A stretch of DNA of 64,000 nt from Opitutaceae bacterium (GTDB lineage Bacteria > Verrucomicrobiota > Verrucomicrobiia > Opitutales > Opitutaceae): the NCBI GenBank assembly GCA_041395105.1, contig JAWLBB010000009.1, positions 62,001-126,000 of the forward strand, written 5' to 3'. This document shows positions 52,346 to 61,300 of the stretch, in pieces (the stretch's first letter is position 1; every line of letters begins with the position of its first letter). The notes under the pieces are model-generated. The model was not told the DNA's origin and searched no databases. It saw nothing but the letters and a program-made list of their open reading frames with translations. The position numbers and the translations under genes were made by a program.

Positions 52346-55300
52346 TCGAAGCGCTCGACGCCCGAACCGCCCGCGTCGTCACCCGACCAGGACACACTGA
52401 ATCTTGGCGCGGAACGTTCGCCCAAGGCGGCAACCAAGGCTGTCGGCGCCATCGTATCGATCGTATTGACCGCCACGTTGGTGATGATCGGCTCGTTTTC
52501 GTCGAAGACGATGGAGGCCTGGTTCTCGATCACTGTGCCGTCCTCCAGACCCGGCATCGGCCAGATGGAGAAGCGCAGGTAGCCTTCCCCGCGGCCGGTC
52601 TCGTCGTTGGGCGGCAGGAACCCGGCAAACGGATCCGTCGGCCAGTCGCCGGTCTCCTCGTCAAACGAACGCAGGTCCACCGTCAGCTCACCGGTCGCCG
52701 GGTCGAGGTGGATCTCGCACTGCACCGGGTTCGGGTCCGCCGATACCCGGGCCACTCCGGAATATCCCGTGGCGCCTTCCGGTGGCACAATCACCGCGTC
52801 ATTGAGGCCAAACTCGAGCAGCTCAAGGGTCGACCAGTCCAGCTTCACATCGAGGAAATCGGAGATGCGCACCTGCTGCGCGGCCGCCGAGGCCGTCGGC
52901 AGGTTCTCAAAGCGGATCCGGTACTCGATCGGACCCTGACCGTCGATGTAGCCGCCCTCGCCCACCCCGGTCGACGCCTTGTCGTTGGGATCATAGGACG
53001 AGACCACGCGGGAGTTCAGGCTCCGGCGGCCTCCCCGCGGCGTCATTCCGGGTCCGAAGGGATCGTCCGGTGTGTACCACCAGTTGGCCAGAAGAACCCA
53101 GTTTTCACGCGTGGCCGCGTCGAGCGAGGAATTCATGAACGAACCGGCCGTCCCAAGACCCGGAACGTAGCCCAAGCCGTCATTAGCCAGCAGAGCCCAG
53201 CCGCGTACAGTCTCCGCCAAAGTCGTTTCCCCGTTGTTGTAGCGCATCTGGGTCTCAACGGCGTTGCCGGTTGTGACCACCGTTCCCGCCACCTGGAGAC
53301 CTTTCAGGAACTTTCCGAAATTGTTCTTTGTGGTGAAGTTCTTGCCCGATTCCAAAGCTTCACTGGTGGCCTTCACGTTCTTGTTCGCGTGGTTCAGCCG
53401 CGATCGGGAGTTCTTGAGCCTGTTGCTGCTCTTGCGGATGTCATTTCTGTGCCCGGAGGCCACCCGCTTCTTGAATGTCGCGTTGTCCCGAAGGTATTGA
53501 TTTCGCGCGACTTCCCTTTCCTGGATAGCCCAGTTGTTGGAAGTGCGCAGATAGGATTCCGTGATGTTCTGCCCGGCCGATGAAGCCAGGTTGGCGTTCG
53601 TCAGATTTGCCGTGCCCGAGCTGTCGAAAACCTGCGACTGTTCCTCATATCCCTCGTAATCCGTGAAATTGGTCGGCTGGTTCGCTGCGTAGGTGTAGGG
53701 GTTATCCCCTTCAGTGACGGCAGGATCCGGCGAAAGGAAGCGGCCGAGCCAGGGATCATAGGTCCGCAGTTGAATCCAATACTGGTCTCCGGGGGCCTCG
53801 AGAACGCCATGGCGGCCCGCGAAGGTGAGGCGATTGGGGACGGTCTCCGTCTCCGAGACAAGTTCACCGAACGGAAGGTATTCATAGCTGTTGACGGTAT
53901 CGCCGTCGATGTCAGTGACCCGGAGAACGTTGCCGCTCCCATCATAGTGCAGGAAATAGGCACCCTCGCCTTCGCGCTCGAACCAGGAATAGCCGAACCG
54001 GCCATATCCGAAGTGGGTCGAGATGGCCCCCTCGTGCACAGCCAAGAGTGTATCCCTCATCAGGGGATTGGGCAGGTAGTCGCTGACCTCGCTGCCCCGG
54101 GTCTCCCGGATACGATAACCGAGCGCGTCGTAGTCATACCTGACGTCCACACCGGGTCCCGTCACCCGGGTCAGCTGGTTGAGGTCGTCATACACGTAGG
54201 TCCAGACCTCGGATCCAATCGTCTGCTTTGTCAGGTAACCATTGGCGTCGTATTCATACTGCCGCTCCCCGGCGCTGACATAGCGATTGAGGGCGTCCAC
54301 GGCATAGGTTTGCCCCCCCCCGGGACCAGTAGTCGACTGCCGGCTGCCCACCGCGTCATAGGCGAACTCGTAGGCCGTGTCATCGCGTTCGAAACCCGTC
54401 AACCGGCTGAAGTCATCGTATTCGAACGCGTAAGCGGCATTGCCGAAATCGGCTCCGGTTCTCCGCCCCAGCGCATCGAAGGTATAGGTGACGCCCGCCA
54501 ACGGCGACGCGTCGGGTTTGAGGTGGGTGACTCCCGCCACACGCTGGCCGGCGTCGAACGTGTAGCTCGACTCGGTTCCATTGGCTCGGCTCTCGGTCTG
54601 AAGCTGGCCCAGTGAATTGATCGAATATTCGGTCAGGACGTTCCCGTCTTCGTCCAGAAGCGCCCTAAGGTCGCCCCTGTCGTCGAAGGCGTAGCGGACG
54701 ACATAGCCGGAATCGTCTTCAACCTGCGTGATCCGCCCGGTCTCGTCGTAGGTATAGGAGACCGAGTGTCCGTTCGGAAACGAAACCTCCTTTACCAAGC
54801 CATTCGTGGTGTAGTCCAGGGACGTCGTACCCGCCGCATTCCGGGCGGAGACCAGCCAACCCTTCTCATTGTAGGTAAACTCGTCCTTGAGCCCCCCTCC
54901 GTAGGAACGCTCCACGAGCCGGTCGTTTTCGTCGTAGACAAACGTAATGACCTTCCCGGCCCGGTCCTCGACCCTTGTGACACGTCCATCATCATCATAG
55001 TCGGCCTCGGACCGTTCCCCCAGGGCATCGACTCGGGCAATCCGATTGCCGGAGTCGTCATATTCATAGGTTGTCGACCGTCCAAGCGGGTCGGTGATCT
55101 GTGTCAGTTCGAGCGCGTCGTTCAATGTGACATTCGTGACCGATCCAAGCGGATCGACGAAGCGGGTCACCGTGTCGTCTTCGTTGAAGAAGGTTGTCCG
55201 GGAAAGCCCTCCGGACACGATGAAGCGCTCGGAGCCGGCGCCATCCTTGAGGTCGGACCGAAAGATCTGCTTTCCGTTCAGCAACACCTCGACCAGTTGC

Positions 55301-58300
55301 GCGAGCGTGCCGAAACGCTTCTCCATGACGTCGCCTGAATCGGACGAGATCACCTCCAATCCCACTCCAGGATAGGCAAAGGAGACGGCTGCTCCGTTGG
55401 AGTCTGCGTCGACCAGTCGGCCAATATCGTCGTAAAGGAAATCGTGGACTTCCCCGTTGTTGCCCTTGAGGGATCTGACCCGTCCCGATCGATAGCCGGT
55501 TTCGAAATAATCCAGATCCGCAGTCAGGCCGGTCGGGGCAACCACCCGGGTCAGATTGCCGGCGGCGTCATGGGTCAGAGTCGTGTCCAAGCCATCGGGA
55601 CCAGTGATCGAATTCACCATGCCATTGCCGTCGTAACCGATCATGACCAGGTTGCGGTCACCGTCGCGCACCGCGACGAGCCGTCCGCTGTTGTATGCAA
55701 AATCCAGCCGACCCGTTGCCGGATCGCTGAAGAAAGCAAGGTCTCCGTCGGGCTTGAAGACGTAGGCCGCCCCGGTCACCGTGGTGAGTTCGAAGTGGTC
55801 GCCCTTGAAGCGCAGCCGGCTCCGGTTCTCCACCATGGGGACCCAGACGGAATCGTCCAGAGTCGGCTGATAGGTCGCGCGTTTGCCCCAGATCCAGACG
55901 GCGACATGGTCCCGCTCGACCCGGTAGGCGCGGTTTCGTGTGATGTCCGGAAGGAAATCGCCGATTCGCGTCGGGCGTCCCTGTTCGATCGTCCAGCCGT
56001 TGGGATCAACCGCACGGATGCTCTGCATGAGCAGGAAGGCGAAGCGACGCTCCCTTTCGCCCACCCGGCTCAGCTGGGTGGCGTTGCGGGCCGCCGTCGC
56101 GTTGACCTCGCCGAAAGTCTCCCCGGCTTCGGATCGGAGCAGTTCGAAGACGTTGTTCCATCCTTCGTCCGGGAGATCGGGCAGGCGCAGGGCGTCCTTG
56201 AAGTCATCCCAGCGGAAGGGGCTTCCGGCGAAGTTCGCCGTCTGCCAGAGAAGATCGATGGTCAGGGAGTTGCGGTCGACCGGTGCCTCGAAACTGAGGA
56301 CATGGGTCTCCGTCTTCGAGTCAGGACGCAGGATGCCGGCGGGTCCGTCGCTGCTGATGCCGAGGAAGTTGTCGATGAAGAGCGGCTCGTCCGCGGCAAC
56401 CGGGGGACCGTCCGGCGCCGACCGGCTGCGCAAACCCGCCGAGGCGAATCGCACCGGCGGTTCGACCCGCACGGCGGCGTTCAGTTGCATCAGCGGGGCA
56501 ACCAGATCCACGTTGCCGGTATTACGGTAAAGAACCGTGGCGCCGCCCTTGCGGCCGGCCCGGACCTGTGTGTCGCCGATTAGCCGGACATCCAGCTCGG
56601 CGGGCCGGGTCGCGCCTACGGAGACGGTCTGGACCGAGTCGACCGAGGCCCCGTCACGCGCCGCCCGGACCCGGTAGGTCCCGTGGGGAACGCCGTCCAG
56701 CGGGAAAGTCGGGTAGGCCAGGTTGGTGACGGTCGAGTAGGTCGCGGTTCCCGGGTAGGCCTGTCCGGTTGCGACCGAGACGAGGGAAAACGCCAGTTGG
56801 TCATCCAGGAGGGCGCCGGCGACCTCGAGCGTGGCTGTGCCGCTGTCGCCGATGCTGCGCGGCGAAACCCCGGAGATGCGGAAGTCCACCGCTTCGGCCG
56901 AAAGGCTCAAAGCGACATCGGGCTGGGTCAACCCGGATACGTTGACCAGGATGTAGGCCAGACCCCCGCGCGGGGCAAAGAGGCTGACGTCATCCTGTCC
57001 AAATTCCTGGTTGCGGCCGTCGAAGTCGGTCGGTGACGGCAACCGGTCGAAAGCCCAGTAGAGTTCCGGGAGGGCGAGGCCATTGCCGGCTGTGATGGCT
57101 TGCAGGATGGCCCCTTCCTTGCGGGTATCGATTACGAAGACGAACTGGTCGCCAGTTTCCCGCAGGAAGACGGACTGAGGCTCGCCTCCGATCGCGACGG
57201 CGGGAACATCAATCCGCGTAGTCCCGGCCGAGGTGCGGTCGTTGTTAGCGCGGTTGGCCCCCTCGAAGAGCGAGCCCGGCGCATTGGTCCGCACCTTCCA
57301 GCGGTGCAGGCCGACGGTCGATCCCGGAACCGCAATCTCCTCGGTGAAGGTGACTGATTCGCCCGGTTCCAGCCGCAGGTTGCTGCCGACCAGGACGGTG
57401 CGGGATTCGCGAAGAATCTCCGAACCAGTGTCCGGGTTGGCGACCAGCCAGACCTCGTCGACCCACGGGCCGGCCACGGTGACACTTCCGTCGTTGCGCA
57501 CCGTCCAGGTGAGGACGGCGGATCCACCGACCGTTGCCTCAGCCGGGGCGGTGACGGCGGTCACCACCAGGTCGACTTCCGAAGCGGCGCCCTCGGCATA
57601 CTCGTATGCCCCGATGTCGGCAATCACTCCTCCGGCACCCGCGACGCCCGTGTCGGCCACGGTGGGCTCGTTGAAGCGTGGCGCGCCGTTGCGATCGGAA
57701 TCCGGCGCCACCGTCGTGTCGGCGGCATCGATGGCCGGGGAGTCGGCCTGAAGGCGGTACTCGCCCCCGGCCCCGTTGAGAAAGCCGGGGTCGGCGGCGA
57801 TGTTGCCGTCCGTGCCGATGACGTCGGCCACCGAAGCGGTGTTGCCCTGAGCCGCCCGCGGATTGAAGAAGAGGTTGTGGCTCATCGTCTTCGTGTCGCC
57901 CCCGAAATCGCGGAGCAGCCCGGCGGTGAAGCTGTTCGAGATGATCGAATTCGCCACATCGAGTGTGCCGCCGTGGATGAGCAGGCCGATACGGTTGCGG
58001 TCAAAGGTCGAGTTGCGGATGGTGACCGCGGATCCGGGATGCGCCGAAACGGCCCGGTCGATATTCCGGAACACGCTGTTGCGGATCGTGACCGGGCCTC
58101 CCCAGGCGAGGACGCCGTCGAAGAACGAGTCCGAGACAAGGGAATTGTCGATCAGAACCTCGGAGCTGCCGGTCGTCCGGATGACGCCGGTCCCGGACCA
58201 GGAAGTGCCAGTCCCGCCACCGTAGAGGATCTTGACATGGTCAAAGGTCGCCGGTGAGCCGTTGACGTAGATCCAGCGCCAGTCTCCGGCCGCGGGAGCC

Positions 58301-61300
58301 GTGGTATTGCCGTCCTCGTTGGTGTCACCGCCGTGGGCGTCGTCCCGTTCCGACGTGAAGATGATCGGCTGGGCGAGCGTCCCTTCCGCCACCAGGGTCG
58401 ACCCCGGCGAGAGGATGAGCCCTTTGTACTGGCCGAACTTGATGATTGCCCCCGGTTCGATGATCAGGGTCGCGCCGGTGGCCACCGTCACGTCTGCGGT
58501 CACCCACTGGAGGGTACCGGTTCGCCAGCGAACGGTGCCGTTGATCGTCTTGTCCGGCAGGTCGACGGCATAGAAGAAGGACACAAGTTCGTTGGTGTTA
58601 AGCTGGCTGCCCACGGCCAGGGCTATCCCGCGCCAGTCCCCGGCGCCGGGCACGGTTCGGTTGCCGTCGCGGTTGCTGTCGCCGACCCGGGCGTCGTCGA
58701 GGAATGAAGTGAAGACGATGGGAAGGGCCTCGGTTCCCTCGCCGTTGATGGACGCGCCCGGCCGCAGATCGATCCTGGACTTCGGGGTCACCTTGATGAC
58801 CGTGCCCGGCTCGATCGTCACGGATACACCGTCCGCTATGACAAGGTTTCCGCGAACCACGTTGAGCCGGTCGGCCGGCCAGGACTCATCGGCCTCGATT
58901 GTGCCGCTGTGCCAGACATACTCGTTGGCCACGAAGACGTCGGCCTGCAACTCGCCCACCAGATCGCCGTCTCCGTTCACCACGGTGACCATCAGCGAAT
59001 AGTCACCATCGGGCACCGAGGTCGTATCCCAGGCGAAGGAGGGAACGATCGACGAGGAATTCAGAAGGACGGTCTCACTCTCACCGTCGAGAAGTCGGAG
59101 CGTGGAGGTGACGGACAGGTCGGAGGAGAGGACCACCCAGGAAACATCGACCGCTCCAAAGATGATCGGCGGGAGGTCGGAGACCCACGAGACGGCTTCG
59201 ATCGTCTCGAGATCCTGGATACGGACCGTGCCGGCTTCGGCCGAGTCGTCGGTTGGCCGTGCCTCGATCCGGTTCAGGTCCAGCTCCATCGCACCGGTCG
59301 TCCCGATGGCGATGCGACCGCCGGCGCTGCCCCGGTTGTTGCTGGCGGTCCCCTTGGCCGAGGCGTTGGCCTGGACCACCCCGTCGCCCGAGACGGATCC
59401 GGCCTGGATCCAGATCGAACCTCCGGTTGTGCCCGAATGATTCGCGCCCGAGACGACAATACCGTTGGCGGTGATGGCGCCGTCATGGGTCAGTTGCCCC
59501 GGCACCACCAGCCGGACCGCGCCGCCCGCCCGCAACTGGCTGCCGAAGACGCCTCCGGAGGAACCGAGATCAACCGGTTGCTCAGCGTTGCCGTAGACCG
59601 GCGCACTGGCTCCGCCCCCCTTCCCTCCGTGGCTGCCGCCGACAGAATTGGAGGTGGATCCGCCGGGTCCCTTGGACGAAGGGTAGCCAAACCCGTCGGC
59701 GGTGATCGTTGCTCCCGCCCCGATAGTCAGGTCCTTGGCCAGGATGGTGACGCCCCGTCCCGTGTAGACTCCCCCGCCCAGATCAACGGCATCGACCGAC
59801 TGGGCCTCGAGAACGGCATTCCCGGCCAGTTCAAGCTCGCTGGCGACCGCCAGAATGGACCCGCCGCCCAGTTCGAGTTGTCCGTCGAGTTCGACCGTCA
59901 CCCGGCCGAATGCCTCGGACGATCTCTCAGGGAAGGCCAGCCGGTCGAGCACGCGGAGCGCCAGATTGGGAACGGATCGGTCGATGAAGACGACTGATCC
60001 GTCCTCCGCCCCGGGACCGCCCGCGTCGGCCGACGTAGCGACGAAACCCTCGAAGTCATCCGCGGTGTCATAGTAGACGGCGATACGGCCGCCGGAGCTG
60101 TCGGAGTTTGAGCCCATGCCCTTGGTGGCCGCGTTGGCGCGGAAGAAGCCGGTGCCGCTCAGCGTGTCCGCATCCACCCAGATCGATCCGCCGGCGGCTC
60201 CGGAATGATTGGAACCCGAGGCGGTGCCGTTCGCGGAAATCGTGCCGTCGAGGTCGAGGTTGCCGTCGACCACGATGCGAATGACGCCGCCGCCGCGGGT
60301 CGTTGACGCAAAGACACCCCCGGCCGCACCCGCAGTGCTCGGCTCGAGCGGATCGCCGTACTCCCGATTGTTGCCGGAACCCCCTCCGTCGCCTCCGTGG
60401 CCGGCGCCGACGGTGTTCTGCCCGGCGGTCGGACCATCGGGACTCTCCCCGGGGCCGTAGCCGAGGCCGTCGGCCAAAATCGAGGCGTTTTCAGCCACAG
60501 TCAGGTTGCCGGCTTCGATCCGGCCACCGACGCCGTCCCATTCGACGAATATCCGGGCGGTTCCCGCCAGAGCCAGGGTGTCCGCGATACTCAGGACGGC
60601 CCCGGGGCGCATTTCGACACGCCCGTTGTTCACCTCCATTGACTGGACGGAAAAGGCGGGTCCGGGCTCAACGACCAGACGTTTCAAAACCGTAAGGTGC
60701 CTTCCCCCGACGCCATCCCGGGCCAGGTAAACCGTGCCGGCTTCGGCACTGCCCTGGCCGTTTGCCTGGATGTTGCCAAGGTTGGCAAACCCGGAGGCGT
60801 CCGCGTAGTAGACGGCGACCCGGCCGCCGCTGCTGTCATTGTTGCCTGAAGATCCCCCTGGCGCCGCGTTCGCGCGGATGGTTCCGGAGCCCGCCAGGGT
60901 ATTGGTGGTGATCCAGATGGATCCGCCGGCCGCTCCGCTGTGGTTGGTGCCGGTAGAGGTGGCGTCGGCAGAGAGGGTCCCGTTAACTGTCAGGGTGCCC
61001 GAGACGGTCAGCCGGATGGCGCCGCCTCCCGCCGTGACCGAACCAAAGACTCCGCTGGCCGAGCCCAGATCGACCGGCTCTGTCATCGAGCCGTAGGCGG
61101 ATTTGACCACGGAGGCACTGCCGGTGGCCCGGCCGCCATGGCTGGCTCCGACCGTGTTTGCGCCTTTGCCGGGTCCGCCCGGCCCAAGGCCGCTCGGGTA
61201 ACCCTGCCCGTCGGCATCGACGTGGCCGTCGAGATCGACGGTGAGGGTTGTCGCGGTGATCGAAACCCCGGCACCGGCCCAGGCTTCATTGACCTGGGCG

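Noticed and set aside
51209..53640. Classical RHS toxin-immunity pair
   Set aside because: No small immunity-type gene follows the tip. The chain continues into surface-type domains and the next gene is a 745-residue TPR lipoprotein.
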